A DNA stretch of 64,000 nt, from NCBI GenBank assembly GCA_023251155.1, contig JAHEZH010000004.1, positions 15,306-79,305 of the forward strand, written 5' to 3'. Positions 1 through 10,498 of the stretch are shown one piece after another. The notes below the pieces were generated by a model. The model was not told the DNA's origin, searched no databases, and worked only from the letters and a program-made list of their open reading frames with translations. Every line of letters starts with the position of its first letter. Position 1 is the stretch's first letter. The position numbers and the translations under genes were made by a program. The DNA comes from Flammeovirgaceae bacterium. Its GTDB lineage: Bacteria; Bacteroidota; Bacteroidia; Cytophagales; Cyclobacteriaceae.

Positions 1-2
1 AA

Positions 3-2390
3 GCATTACCCATTGGCAACGGCCGCATTGGTGCTATGGTGTTTGGCAAGGTCAATGAAGAACTCATTCAGCTCAATGAAGAAACACTATGGTCGGGCGG
101 GCCAGTGAACAGCAACCCGAATCCGGGAGTAGCAAACTACCTGCCAGCGATCAGAAAGGCATTGATGAATGAAGAGTTTGAAGAAGCAGAAAAGCTGACT
201 TCAAAAGTACAGGGTTTATTTACCGAATCGTACGAACCATTAGGTGACCTGATCATCCGGCACAACTTTACTTCAACACCTACTGCTTACTATCGCGATC
301 TGAATATTTCCAACGCCACTGCTACTACACGCTTTACCGTGGATGGAGTGGAGTACACACGCGAGTTTTTCATCTCTGCGCCTGATCAGATTTTTATTAT
401 CCGGCTTACGTCAAGCAAAAAAGGAGGATTGAATTTTACCGCTTCAACACAAAGTCCGCTCTATGCAGTGCATGAAACGGTAAGCACTAGCGAAGTAGTA
501 ATGAAAGGAAAAGCACCTTCGCATACCGTGCCGAGTTACATGTCATCGATGGAAATACCGGTAGTATATAACGATGCATCGAATTGTAAAGGAATGCGTT
601 TTCAATTGCGCCTGAAGGCAACCAGCCAGGACGGAAAAATCACCACCGATGCAAACGGATTACATGTAGCGGATGCAACCGAAGTGATTTTATTTCTTTC
701 TGCCGCCACCAGTTTCAATGGATTTGATAAATGCCCGGACAAAGAAGGCAAAGATGAAAACAGGATAGCCGCCAACTACCTTACTGCGGCCTCCGCCAAA
801 AGCTTTGATGAACTGAAGAAAAATCACATCGCGGATTATCAGCGCTATTTCAATCGCGTCATCTTTCAACTCAGTGCCGATTCTGCTGACCCTCTTCCGA
901 TGGACGAGCGACTGAAACACTATACCGAGGGCAATAAAGACAACGCCCTCGAAGCGTTGTACTTTCAGTTTGGTCGCTACCTGCTGATCGCTTCTTCAAG
1001 ACCGGGCGGAGTACCTGCCAACCTGCAGGGCATCTGGAACAATCACGTACGCCCACCGTGGAGCAGTAACTACACCACCAACATTAATACCGAGATGAAC
1101 TACTGGATGGCGGAGTCTGCCAACCTGTCGGAGTTACATACACCACTACTGGATTTGATTCAACATCTTGCGGTGACCGGTAAAGAAACCGCCCGGAATT
1201 TTTATAACGCCCCAGGGTGGACACTGCATCACAACACCGATATATGGGCTACTACCAACCCGGTAAGTGGAAGCCCGAGCTGGGCCAACTGGCCGATGGG
1301 GGGTGCGTGGATATCGCAACACCTATGGGAACATTTCCAGTTTACAGGCGACCGGAAATATCTAAAGGAAGTGGCTTACCCAGTGATGAAAGACGCTACC
1401 GCCTTTTGTTCTGCGTGGCTGATCGAAGACAAAAACGGAAAGCTGGTGACCGCTCCTGCTACTTCGCCCGAGAATATTTTCATTTCCGATAAAGGATACC
1501 AAGGCACTGTATCCGTTGCCACTACCATGGACATGTCATTGATCTGGGATTTGTTCACCAATGTGATACAGGCATCGGAGCAGCTGAATACCGATGCCGA
1601 ATTAAGAAAGTCATTACTGGAGCAGCGAAGCAAACTCTTCCCGTTGCAGATCGGTAAGAAAGGAAACCTGCAGGAATGGTATAAAGACTGGGAAGACGCC
1701 GAGCCACAGCACCGTCATATCTCACATCTGTTTGGATTGTTTCCGGGAAGACAGATTTCACCATTAACTACACCTTCATTTGCAAACGCATCAAAGCGAA
1801 CTCTTGAGCTAAGAGGCGATGGAGGAACAGGGTGGAGCAAAGGGTGGAAAATAAATGTATGGGCGCGACTGTATGATGGCAATCATGCGCATCAATTAAT
1901 TCGCGAGCAACTTACACTGACGGGAGTTGAGGGAACCCACTACGAAAATAAAGGGGGCACGTATCCCAACCTGCTCGATGCACATCCGCCTTTCCAGATC
2001 GATGGAAATTTCGGTGGCACATCCGGCATGGTAGAGATGCTGGTGCAAAGTCATGATGGCGTGCTCCATCTTTTACCTGCTCTGCCCGATGATTGGAGCG
2101 AAGGAAAAATAACGGGATTAAAAGCACGCGGTGGGTTCACGGTTGACCTGCAATGGAAAAACAAAAAAATCACTGAGGTAAAAATCACTTCTTCGTTAGG
2201 TGGCAACTGTCGTTTGCTGGTACATCAGCCATTGAGCGGAGCAGCATTAAGCAAAGCAAAGGGTGAAAATACCAATGCGTTTTATAAGCCGATTCAACCT
2301 ACTTCGACTGAAGTAAAAAGTAATCCATCATCGTTTTACTATGACATGGCTACTTCCATCGGTAAAACATATACATTAAAAGGAAAATAA
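3..2390 (+). CDS. Glycoside hydrolase family 95-like alpha-L-fucosidase (5' partial; reading frame enters from before the window)
   Basis: Frame opens [34 protein letters not shown], typical GH95 N-terminus; later [24 protein letters not shown] and [13 protein letters not shown]. Confidence 0.9.
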   Translation, partial: ALPIGNGRIGAMVFGKVNEELIQLNEETLWSGGPVNSNPNPGVANYLPAIRKALMNEEFEEAEKLTSKVQGLFTESYEPLGDLIIRHNFTSTPTAYYRDLNISNATATTRFTVDGVEYTREFFISAPDQIFIIRLTSSKKGGLNFTASTQSPLYAVHETVSTSEVVMKGKAPSHTVPSYMSSMEIPVVYNDASNCKGMRFQLRLKATSQDGKITTDANGLHVADATEVILFLSAATSFNGFDKCPDKEGKDENRIAANYLTAASAKSFDELKKNHIADYQRYFNRVIFQLSADSADPLPMDERLKHYTEGNKDNALEALYFQFGRYLLIASSRPGGVPANLQGIWNNHVRPPWSSNYTTNINTEMNYWMAESANLSELHTPLLDLIQHLAVTGKETARNFYNAPGWTLHHNTDIWATTNPVSGSPSWANWPMGGAWISQHLWEHFQFTGDRKYLKEVAYPVMKDATAFCSAWLIEDKNGKLVTAPATSPENIFISDKGYQGTVSVATTMDMSLIWDLFTNVIQASEQLNTDAELRKSLLEQRSKLFPLQIGKKGNLQEWYKDWEDAEPQHRHISHLFGLFPGRQISPLTTPSFANASKRTLELRGDGGTGWSKGWKINVWARLYDGNHAHQLIREQLTLTGVEGTHYENKGGTYPNLLDAHPPFQIDGNFGGTSGMVEMLVQSHDGVLHLLPALPDDWSEGKITGLKARGGFTVDLQWKNKKITEVKITSSLGGNCRLLVHQPLSGAALSKAKGENTNAFYKPIQPTSTEVKSNPSSFYYDMATSIGKTYTLKGK

Positions 2391-2398
2391 GAATACAT

Positions 2399-2422
2399 GC
2401 GGAAGACCAATTGATCTTCCGC
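2399..2422. terminator. Intergenic hairpin between convergent genes
   Basis: gcggaaga-ccaattga-tcttccgc followed by ttt. Confidence 0.6.
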
Positions 2423-2428
2423 TTTGAT

Positions 2429-4807
2429 TCAATCATTCCGCAATGTCATCGCTGGATTAGTTATGGCTATGTTAAAGATTGCACCACCGGTTGATGCTAT
2501 TCCAATCACAAAAACAATTACTCCGCTCATTATTAACGTCACCGGCCCAATTGCAATGTGTTGTTTATACAAGCTATTCATTAATGCGTTAGTCAGAAAA
2601 TAACCACCAGTGCCACCCAGCAAAGCTGCTACACTTAGAAGCACAGCAAATTCACGACTTAACATGCGTATGATATTGTTTACGCTTGCTCCTAATACTT
2701 TGCGAACTCCAATTTCATTGGCGCGCCTTTGAACATTAAGACTAGCCATAGCATAGATACCTGAAGATGACAGCAGGCAGCCAAGCAGTGTCATGAAAAA
2801 GAAAATCTGCCGCAGGTTAACATTGTATTCATTGGCCTCTTCATACACAATTTCTTTTTGCAGGTTACTTTCAAATGGGCGGCCAGGAAATAAGCTCTTC
2901 CAATCTTTCTCCAACTGTTTGTTAATCCCATTTAAATCAGATTCATCTGCACGCACAATCAGCGTAGAAAAAGCTTTCTGGGACACTAGAGTGTAAACAT
3001 GATCTGCATCAGAACCATGTTTGAATCCACTCAAATGATTTCCAACTACACCGATTATACGATATGGTTTTTCATCATAGATCAATTGAGTTTCCAATGG
3101 GTTTTTTAACTGATGATTAACCACAAAATTCTCGTCTACTAATATTGTCGATTCATAATCCAGCGAGTTAGCTTCAATAAAATCACGACCATGAATAACA
3201 GGCAGTCCAACTGTTTCAAGGTAATCAGCACCCACTTTATACAAAATTGTTCTAGAGGAAGTGGTATCTATTCTAATGGTTGCTTTACGTGCCGTGTAAG
3301 GGCCAATTGAATTGGCAGCCCCAGCTATTCGTTCAATCTTCGGATTCGTATTGATTTTATTTTTGAATCTCGAATACTCCTGTTCATCCAGCACATTCAC
3401 TATCAATAATTTTTTATGATCGTAGCCCAGGCCAAGTTCTTTCTGATAAGTTGCATTTTGTGTAAACACAAGTCCTGCTATCAATACCATCACAGAAAGT
3501 GAAAACTGTATTACCATTAACGACTTACTCAAAAAAGATTTTCCGGCGATACGTGTCTTTCCTTTAAGCAATTCAATCGGATTATAACGACTGTTTAACA
3601 ATGCAGGGTAAGCTCCAGCCAGTAATGCAGTAACAAAGAGTAATACACTGAGGGCAACAATCAGGTTCAGCATATTTAGGTCATGCAAACCATATTGCAG
3701 TTGCCACATCCGTGCAAACTGTGGCACAATAAACTGCGCGATAATTAAGCCCGCTGCCAGAGCAAAAAAAACAGTAATGAGCATTTCAATTAAAAACTGA
3801 GCAACAATTTGTCTCCTGCGTGAGCCCACCACTTTGCGCACTCCTATTTCCCTCAATCGTTCGCCCGCCAATGCTATTGTAGTGTTTGTAAGATTAAAGC
3901 AAGCAATGAGTAAAATCATTGCCGCCAATACACTGAAGATAATTAGCGCAATAGTAGGAATCGGTAATCGCAGATCACTCTCACTCACCTCGCCATTGAC
4001 AACAGGCGTGGAAAAAGGAACCAGCTCAAATGAGGTAGTGCGAATTTCTTTTTGATCAAGATTAATCAGCTTCACATACTTACCCAACTGCTTGCCCACA
4101 GGGGCACGTTGATTAATATCATTCAACTTAAGTAAAACTGAAGCAGAATAATCAGCATCGAGCTCATCCGACACAATTTTATGACTATCTAAAAACTTCT
4201 CTATTCTCATCAAGGCATCGATGTGAAAAGAAATATTTAACGGAAGTGTCTCGAGCACACCACCTACAACTACTTGTTGAATTATGCCGTTGATTTCAAC
4301 ATTCATCGTTTCGCCCACAGGATCAGTATCAGCAAAGTATTTTTTGGCCAAAGCACTGCTCAGAAAAATGGATTGCTGATCGTTAAAGTTCTTATGTGCC
4401 CCGCGTGACAATCCAATCGGAAACATGTTGAAAAAAGATGCATCGGCGAAGCGTATGTTTTCATGAAAGGCATTGTCGCCATAACTAACAATACCATCTT
4501 CATTATAGAATCGCGAAAAGGTTTCTATACCAGCCATTTCCCTGGAGGCCAACGGACCAATAGCCAGCGGACACACTAATGTAGGGTCATCTTTACCTGT
4601 TACTGTCTCGCGATGATGTATCACTTTGACAATATTCTTTACATCATCCTGCTCGAAGTAATCATCAAACTCAATATTGTATGCCAACAACAAATACGCA
4701 GCCATACAACAAGCCATGGCAATACCCATACCGAGGGTATTGATAAATACATACATTTTGTTTCGTGACAAATGGCGAAAAGCCAAAACGAAAAAATTCC
4801 TGAGCAT
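2429..4807 (-). CDS. ABC transporter permease, MacB/FtsX family
   Basis: Two FtsX-like blocks with EIGVRKVVGSRRRQIVAQFL and EIGVRKVLGASVNNIIRML. Confidence 0.9.
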   Translation of the reverse strand: MLRNFFVLAFRHLSRNKMYVFINTLGMGIAMACCMAAYLLLAYNIEFDDYFEQDDVKNIVKVIHHRETVTGKDDPTLVCPLAIGPLASREMAGIETFSRFYNEDGIVSYGDNAFHENIRFADASFFNMFPIGLSRGAHKNFNDQQSIFLSSALAKKYFADTDPVGETMNVEINGIIQQVVVGGVLETLPLNISFHIDALMRIEKFLDSHKIVSDELDADYSASVLLKLNDINQRAPVGKQLGKYVKLINLDQKEIRTTSFELVPFSTPVVNGEVSESDLRLPIPTIALIIFSVLAAMILLIACFNLTNTTIALAGERLREIGVRKVVGSRRRQIVAQFLIEMLITVFFALAAGLIIAQFIVPQFARMWQLQYGLHDLNMLNLIVALSVLLFVTALLAGAYPALLNSRYNPIELLKGKTRIAGKSFLSKSLMVIQFSLSVMVLIAGLVFTQNATYQKELGLGYDHKKLLIVNVLDEQEYSRFKNKINTNPKIERIAGAANSIGPYTARKATIRIDTTSSRTILYKVGADYLETVGLPVIHGRDFIEANSLDYESTILVDENFVVNHQLKNPLETQLIYDEKPYRIIGVVGNHLSGFKHGSDADHVYTLVSQKAFSTLIVRADESDLNGINKQLEKDWKSLFPGRPFESNLQKEIVYEEANEYNVNLRQIFFFMTLLGCLLSSSGIYAMASLNVQRRANEIGVRKVLGASVNNIIRMLSREFAVLLSVAALLGGTGGYFLTNALMNSLYKQHIAIGPVTLIMSGVIVFVIGIASTGGAIFNIAITNPAMTLRND

Positions 4808-4895
4808 AAGCGATGAAGTTTTTAGGTACCACTTAGACTTACGCAGCAGGAAACTGGTTACAGGTACTTTGCTTTACTATGTCAATCTTTTAGAA

Positions 4896-5960
4896 TCACG
4901 CTTCTCTTAATATGGAAGTGGCCATTTTCCACTCCTCATCCTTCTCAATTTTAAAACTGAAATCCCTCTCCAGATCAGATTGATGCAGCAATTGTTTTAG
5001 TCGATCACTTAGCGCATAGGGAGTGTTGACATGATAATAGAGCTCACGCTTTTTGTATAAAGTAACACGCCCGATGTATTGTGCGATACAGGTGGCGCTG
5101 ATCTCCTGTTCCAAAAAACTTTCAAACAAATTCAAGGCTTCAGCTTCTTCGCCAATAGGATGCCCGTTCTCATTGTATTGCAGCACCGGCAACGTGACGA
5201 GCAGCAGCCAGGGAAACTCACTCTTGTACTTATAATCGAGATAGGAAAAATTGGCGGTGATGAAAATAAGATAACCGTTGCTATCGGTGGATTCAACTAC
5301 CTGGAAACGTTCAATCGGGTATTTTAAATGCTTGCGTTCTTTGATCAGCTGGCCCAGCGAGCTCAGCATCGGGTACTCTTCTTCCTCGGCATCTTCCGGC
5401 ACAACATCTACTTCCAGGTAATCAATATCCAATACAGCAGATTGCTCTCCGATCAGGCTATCGATAACAATGTAAGTGCCGTTGAGGAAAATGTTTCTCT
5501 CTTCTTCGTTGTAATCCGGATAGCAGACCCGAATGCCAATGGACTCCGGATGTTCTTCGCTGTGGAGTGGTACAAAGAGAATGGTTTCCGGATCGAATTT
5601 CTTTCCCTGGTAATCCAGCACAAAACCGGGTCCGTTGGGTTGTTTGTATTTCACCACTCGCCATCGCGGAAGCGGAGGTGCAGCATCAACCAGTTCTTCT
5701 ACTTTTTCAAAATACTCACGCACCCCTTCCGCGGTGATCACCAGCTCTACGTCATCTTCTTTTGGATGTGCACCGATTTCAAAAAACAAGTGCTCGCAAT
5801 AGTCATGAAGGTGACCGAGCAGCTCATCCATCAGGCGCTCCTTTTCCTGTTCATCTACCTCGCTGATGAAAAGATAGCTATGATTATTGGCCGAAAACCA
5901 TTTCCAGAATGCATTGGCTTTGGACGCCCCCTCCTTCTTAAACAACATGGCTGCAGACAA
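4896..5960 (-). CDS. Hypothetical protein (acidic, about 354 aa)
   Basis: Long ORF; no recognised motif. Confidence 0.7.
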   Translation of the reverse strand: MSAAMLFKKEGASKANAFWKWFSANNHSYLFISEVDEQEKERLMDELLGHLHDYCEHLFFEIGAHPKEDDVELVITAEGVREYFEKVEELVDAAPPLPRWRVVKYKQPNGPGFVLDYQGKKFDPETILFVPLHSEEHPESIGIRVCYPDYNEEERNIFLNGTYIVIDSLIGEQSAVLDIDYLEVDVVPEDAEEEEYPMLSSLGQLIKERKHLKYPIERFQVVESTDSNGYLIFITANFSYLDYKYKSEFPWLLLVTLPVLQYNENGHPIGEEAEALNLFESFLEQEISATCIAQYIGRVTLYKKRELYYHVNTPYALSDRLKQLLHQSDLERDFSFKIEKDEEWKMATSILREA

Positions 5961-6041
5961 TCAGTGATTCTTCAAACATATTAAAAATAATTCGAATAGA
6001 AATAAGACAGCGGCAAATTGCCGGCTGTCTTATCTCCATTT

Positions 6042-6608
6042 CTATCTGTCCACTTTAGTGAGGTAAACGGGAGGAACATGATCGGTAAGCCACACCCCAT
6101 TATCGGAGCGGAAGAATTCAAAACCATTTTCACTCATTTCTAACGCACGCACCTCAAAAACAAAAGGAACACCTTGACGCTGCCCTACATTAATCGCTGT
6201 GTCCTGGTCTGCGCTAAGGTGAACGTGATGTCGTTTCTGCTTACGAAGTCCTTCTTTTAGAATAACATCAACCCATTTTGCCGCCGTGCCATGATAAAGA
6301 ACAGGCGGTGGCGTTTGCGAGGTATAGTCCAGGTCCACCTCTACCGAATGGCCCTGGCTTGCCCTGATTTTATCTTCCGCTTCATTCAGCATAAAGCGTT
6401 TCTTACTGTTGGTCTCCACCACGTGTTTCAATATCGGCAGGGTGATCGTTTTACCCGAAGCATTCATTTTTTCCATCAGGATATCCACATCGGTCCATCC
6501 GTTTTCATCCAGTCTAATACCAATTCTTTCCGGCTTATGCCGCAGCACCAGGCTCAGAAATTTGCTGAGGTGGTTGGTTTCTTTCTCGTTGATTATAAAT
6601 TCATTCAT
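6042..6608 (-). CDS. kptA: RNA 2'-phosphotransferase, Tpt1/KptA family
   Basis: LSKFLSLVLRHKPERIGIRLDENGWTDVDILMEKM; VLYHGTAAKWVDVILKEGLRKQKRHHVHLSAD; start MNEFIINEKE preferred over the ORF-track start 6638. Confidence 0.92.
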   Translation of the reverse strand: MNEFIINEKETNHLSKFLSLVLRHKPERIGIRLDENGWTDVDILMEKMNASGKTITLPILKHVVETNSKKRFMLNEAEDKIRASQGHSVEVDLDYTSQTPPPVLYHGTAAKWVDVILKEGLRKQKRHHVHLSADQDTAINVGQRQGVPFVFEVRALEMSENGFEFFRSDNGVWLTDHVPPVYLTKVDR

Positions 6609-6654
6609 TTGTTTACTTTTTTCTTTTACCAGAAGCATTTCTCCTGATCATTGG

Positions 6655-6837
6655 TTAATCGTTCTTAACTTCAAACAGAACATCCGTTCGCAGTACCTGC
6701 TTCACTCCTTCCAGCACTTCGCTTCCCTCATGCTCCAGATCATGATAGAAGAACAAAGCTGAACCCTTCCTAGGTTGGACTACGATCTTGTCAAAACGGG
6801 TCTCTCCACCTTTGAAATCATCATTGAGATAAATCAT
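6655..6837 (-). pseudogene. C-terminal fragment of a 2OG-Fe(II) prolyl 4-hydroxylase-like oxygenase
   Basis: MIYLNDDFKGGETRF...PRKGSALFFYHDLEHEGSEVLEGVKQVLRTDVLF matches a P4H C-terminal half; no N-terminal half upstream. Confidence 0.6.
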
Positions 6838-6909
6838 GAAACAACTGTTTAGTCCAGAAGTTTATCTATCTATTTTTTGCTAAAAAGTTCTTTTCCATTT
6901 TGCCAAATT

Positions 6910-7311
6910 TTACACTCCATTGAGTACACTTCTAATTTTATCCGTCATCAAAAACTGTTTTCCCACAAATGATTTTTCAATACGGATACCATTTATGATT
7001 TCAGAATTGAACTCATCCAATTGCTCAGCAGGAACCCAAAGCTCCTGGTGATAAGGAAGGCCTACTGTTTGAATTTGAAATTTCTTAAAGTAATCATCTG
7101 AAATATCAAAAGCCGTAACAAAGCCCACACCATCCGAATTTGGATCACCCCTATTCCATTGTTCAGCAATTTCGGCAGCATACTTAAAATTAAGTACAGG
7201 ATAAAAAATAGGTTGCCAGAAAAGCCGTGGTGGGAACCGTTTCATTCCTGAGTCAATAATTAAAGCGAGCTCATTTGCTCCGGTTGGTCTGTATAGTGTT
7301 ATGTTTTTCAT
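6910..7311 (-). CDS. ADP-ribosyltransferase-like small protein (family often annotated ADP-ribosylation/crystallin J1)
   Basis: LYRPTGANELALIIDSGMKRFPPRLFWQPIFYPVLN ... HQELWVPAEQLDEFN; overlaps Thg1-like gene. Confidence 0.6.
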   Translation of the reverse strand: MKNITLYRPTGANELALIIDSGMKRFPPRLFWQPIFYPVLNFKYAAEIAEQWNRGDPNSDGVGFVTAFDISDDYFKKFQIQTVGLPYHQELWVPAEQLDEFNSEIINGIRIEKSFVGKQFLMTDKIRSVLNGV

Positions 7312-8075
7312 TTAAGCTCTGTTCTTAATAATTCCCTGATCATCAAATTGTAATTCTCTCCTTTTGGAAGATCTTCTTGCATCTTTAACTGATTTCTACA
7401 AACAACAACCTCTTCATTCGTCTTTGGGTTAATCGATTGTCTATCCACTGGTGAATAGAAGAATCCAACACCTCTTTTCTGCCATGAAGGAATTGAATTG
7501 TAATTGATTCCCTGTTTAAAAAGCAATTCATTTTTATCTGCGACTGACATTCCGCGCAATTGCTCTGTTACCACTGATAGGCTCACTCCTGAATCTCTAC
7601 GCTTCCAGTAGCAATAAGCATTCAATGCATTACGATTCGCATCCTCTGCCCGCCAGCGAAAATAATCCACCACCAGGTCGCTATTCGGCAGTGGAACTAT
7701 TCTACAGTCGAAAGCACCGATTGTATTCATAGCCAACGAGAAGCGAGCACTTGCTTCGCCAGCGAGAACAGAGACGATCTTGCGCGTTTTACGCCCAAAT
7801 CCATTTTCTCCTTTATCGAAGAGCAAAGAGATTTCATCACTTTGAGTATAGCCATAAGTGATCTTAAATCCACAATCCATCAAATGCTTAACTACTTCTA
7901 TCATGGTATCTCTAAAACGCATATCAAACGGACGTGCTAATGGCAGTATTTCTTTTGTTAGTTTAGTAAAGCCACGTCCATCCAAACGCACAACGATGTA
8001 TACTTCAGGTGTCGCAATCTGATCCATGCTTAATTCAAAAGCACGCATCTTTTTATCCAACTCATCAAATTTCAT
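7308..8075 (-). CDS. tRNA-His guanylyltransferase (Thg1)-like 3'-5' polymerase
   Basis: PEVYIVVRLDGRGFTKLTKE...MRFRDTMIEVVKHLMDCGFKITYGYTQSDEISLLFD. Confidence 0.9.
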   Translation of the reverse strand: MKFDELDKKMRAFELSMDQIATPEVYIVVRLDGRGFTKLTKEILPLARPFDMRFRDTMIEVVKHLMDCGFKITYGYTQSDEISLLFDKGENGFGRKTRKIVSVLAGEASARFSLAMNTIGAFDCRIVPLPNSDLVVDYFRWRAEDANRNALNAYCYWKRRDSGVSLSVVTEQLRGMSVADKNELLFKQGINYNSIPSWQKRGVGFFYSPVDRQSINPKTNEEVVVCRNQLKMQEDLPKGENYNLMIRELLRTELK

Positions 8076-8511
8076 TTTTCCAATCGTTTATCGTGAATGC
8101 ATCTCCTTGCAAAGACACATAGTACAATTTATCAAAGCCTTCTTCGTAGGCCGGCAGCTCCAGCATTTTGTGCTTATAAAGAATTCCTTTTCGCTCAATT
8201 TTTTCCTTACCCTTTCTTCCTTCATTTCGTTCTATACACACATTCCGTTTCGATTCAAAATAATAACCTGTAACGGAGTATTTTTTCTCTCTTGCCATCC
8301 GGATGTAATCCGCTCGCTCCGCCCTTACCACATTGGTATTATCAATAACCACTCTTTGATGTAGAGACAATGCCAAATTCAAAAACTGGCGTTCTTTATT
8401 TCGCGTATTAAAAAGATCCAGGCTGATGCGCATGTACGTAGTGAAGAAATTTCTTTTATAGAAACTACTTTTGCCACTTGCCGGAATACCCATCAGTACA
8501 ATTAATTCCAT
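8065..8511 (-). CDS. P-loop polynucleotide kinase-like protein (AAA_33)
   Basis: MELIVLMGIPASGKSSFYKRNF Walker A; VVIDNTNVVRAERADYI. Confidence 0.85.
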   Translation of the reverse strand: MELIVLMGIPASGKSSFYKRNFFTTYMRISLDLFNTRNKERQFLNLALSLHQRVVIDNTNVVRAERADYIRMAREKKYSVTGYYFESKRNVCIERNEGRKGKEKIERKGILYKHKMLELPAYEEGFDKLYYVSLQGDAFTINDWKNEI

Positions 8512-8522
8512 AATTTTTCAAA

Positions 8523-8550
8523 ATAAAAAAGCCCCGCTGTTGGCGAGGCT
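8523..8550 (-). terminator. Rho-independent terminator (minus strand), just upstream of the kinase gene
   Basis: Minus strand GCCTCGC-loop-GCGGGGC-TTTTTT. Confidence 0.7.
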
Positions 8551-8577
8551 TCGTATAAGGTCTGAATTATAACTTTT

Positions 8578-8673
8578 CTAAATCATTCCATCATACCACC
8601 CCGCATACAGGCTACCGCGTTCATAGGTGTTACCTACGACTGCTTGTGCATGGATATGTAATTGGTTTAGCAT
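8578..8673 (-). CDS. Possible 31-aa small ORF or part of a short ncRNA transcript
   Basis: ATG...TAG encodes MLNQLHIHAQAVVGNTYERGSLYAGWYDGMI; TACCTTTG promoter-like box at 8681-8688; terminator at 8523-8550. Confidence 0.3.
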   Translation of the reverse strand: MLNQLHIHAQAVVGNTYERGSLYAGWYDGMI

Positions 8674-8796
8674 GATGAGGCAAAGGTAATTTAAGTTTTT
8701 GGAATTACGCTTCTTAATGAGCAAAAAAGTTAAGGGAGTTCGCGTTACTGCATCTCTATAAAAAGCTTCTCTTATTTCGACCAGAATTGAATCTGC

Positions 8797-8995
8797 CTAA
8801 GAAGAATCGGGCGCATCTGGTAAATCTGATTTTTTAAATAACTCATTAAGTAACTGAGTCTTTTCTTCTACCTCCCGGACCAGGTCTTCATACAAAAACT
8901 CACTGGGTGTTATTTGTAATAATTTTTTCCGATCGGTACGCGGCAATTCCGTTTAGTACAATCTGTTCCAACTCCTGCTTTGTAATTGGATTCAT
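8797..8995 (-). pseudogene. Short gene with apparent frameshift
   Basis: Minus strand MNPITKQELEQIVLNGIA... continues in the next frame as RTDRKKLLQITPSEFLYEDLVREVEEKTQLLNELFKKSDLPDAPDSS*. Confidence 0.4.
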
Positions 8996-9006
8996 ATTCA
9001 CCGCAT

Positions 9007-10413
9007 TTAATCCACTTCCTTAAACCGCTCATCACCACACATCCGCACAATCTTCGGCACGAATGAACCCAGTACTTGTACCAGTTCTTTCTGCGCGTCC
9101 ATTACCTGGTGAATGTCCTTATAGGCCATCGGTGCTTCATCCAAACCTGAGCCAATCAACTCCACTCCCGCCTCTTTCAAAAACTGGTTCACGGTTGATG
9201 GTGCAATGGTTTCCTTTGCTTTGGTACGTGACATGGTTCTGCCGGCACCATGTGAAGCAGAGTTGATGGACGATGCCATTCCTTTACCCCGAACAATAAA
9301 TCCAGGCGTTGCCATCGACCCTGGAATAATACCCAGCACCCCTTTACCTGCAGGTGTAGCTCCTTTACGATGCACGATCACTTCATTGCCCTGCCCATCT
9401 TTTTCCTTCCATGCAAAGTTGTGATGGTTCTCAATCATGGCAATGGGATGGGCACGAAGTCCAATGGCCATACGCTCATGGATCTGGTGATGACAGGCAG
9501 ATGCATAATCACCGGCAAGGTTCATCGCCAGCCAGTACTCTTGTCCCGCTTCGGTATTGAGATCAAGCCATGCGAGATGCTTTGCTTCCTGCGGAAGTTG
9601 ACAGGTCTCCATGGCTACTTTGGTATAATGTGCCGCGATAGCCGCACCCATACCACGTGAACCCGAGTGCGAAAGTAAAGCCAGGTATTTTCCGGGCAGT
9701 ACATAGTACTCGTTCACTGCCGAAAGAATTTCAACTACACCAAACTCCACAAAGTGATTTCCACCACCGGAAGTACCGATCTGTTTCCAGGCACGGTCCT
9801 TCAGGTCTTTTACTACTTTGATATCATTGAACTCTGCGCGCTGAAAAATTACGTGATCTTTCGGATGCCTGAACACGGCTGTGCCAAACTGGGTGTTGTT
9901 GATCAGCATCTTTTTCAACTCCTCTTTCTTCTCGTCCAGCATCGTCACCGGCAAGTCATACAGCGTAAGGCACATACGGCAACCGATATCCACACCTACT
10001 CCGTAAGGTATAACTGCATTGTTGGTCGCTAACACTCCACCAATAGGAAGTCCGTATCCCTGATGTGCATCGGGCATCAATGCTCCTGCTACAGTTACCG
10101 GAAGTTTCATGGCGGTAGCCATCTGCTTCAGCGCACCTTCTTCAATGGCTTCGGCTCCGTAGATGGAATACGAGGGTGATTGTTTATTTAAAGCGATAAT
10201 AGTATCCGCTGGTTTTCGCAGCTCATTGATGAGGTCAGATAGTTTCTCTTCTGACGAAAAAACTTCCGGAGCAGTAATTATCCTTTGCAACCATACTATT
10301 TGCTCCTCTTTCGTAAGAGTTGCATAGTGTTTTTCAATCATCCGCAAGGCGATACCGATTGCTTTTCCCTCCGGGAAACCTATGCTCTTGAGGTCTGTTC
10401 CTGTTAGTTTCAT
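9007..10413 (-). CDS. rtcB: RNA-splicing ligase RtcB, paralog 1
   Basis: MPDAHQGYGLPIGGVLA, GVDIGCRM, SGGGNHFVEFG, LLSHSGSRGMGA, NHHNFAWKE, SASHGAGRTMSR; start at MKLTGTDLKS (10413) preferred. Confidence 0.97.
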   Translation of the reverse strand: MKLTGTDLKSIGFPEGKAIGIALRMIEKHYATLTKEEQIVWLQRIITAPEVFSSEEKLSDLINELRKPADTIIALNKQSPSYSIYGAEAIEEGALKQMATAMKLPVTVAGALMPDAHQGYGLPIGGVLATNNAVIPYGVGVDIGCRMCLTLYDLPVTMLDEKKEELKKMLINNTQFGTAVFRHPKDHVIFQRAEFNDIKVVKDLKDRAWKQIGTSGGGNHFVEFGVVEILSAVNEYYVLPGKYLALLSHSGSRGMGAAIAAHYTKVAMETCQLPQEAKHLAWLDLNTEAGQEYWLAMNLAGDYASACHHQIHERMAIGLRAHPIAMIENHHNFAWKEKDGQGNEVIVHRKGATPAGKGVLGIIPGSMATPGFIVRGKGMASSINSASHGAGRTMSRTKAKETIAPSTVNQFLKEAGVELIGSGLDEAPMAYKDIHQVMDAQKELVQVLGSFVPKIVRMCGDERFKEVD

Positions 10414-10433
10414 TTCTTTTGTTATTAACATAC

Positions 10434-10473
10434 TTCAAAGGTGAGGCATGACCGCGCAGTCTTTTTGCGTAGT
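10434..10473. promoter_or_regulatory. Candidate operator site 1, upstream of rtcB paralog 1
   Basis: ttcaaaggtgaggcatgaccgcgcagtctttttgcgtagt, near-identical to blocks at 13042 and 15733. Confidence 0.7.
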
Positions 10474-10498
10474 CAACATAATGTAAAAATAAATCCTA

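Noticed and set aside
5328-5984. 218-aa plus-strand ORF antisense to 4896-5960
   Set aside because: Antisense shadow frame, compositionally odd (Phe-rich), no start context or family similarity
10414-10431. rtcB1 start at 10431
   Set aside because: Overlaps the likely promoter region; MKLTGTDL at 10413 fits RtcB N-termini better, though not proven
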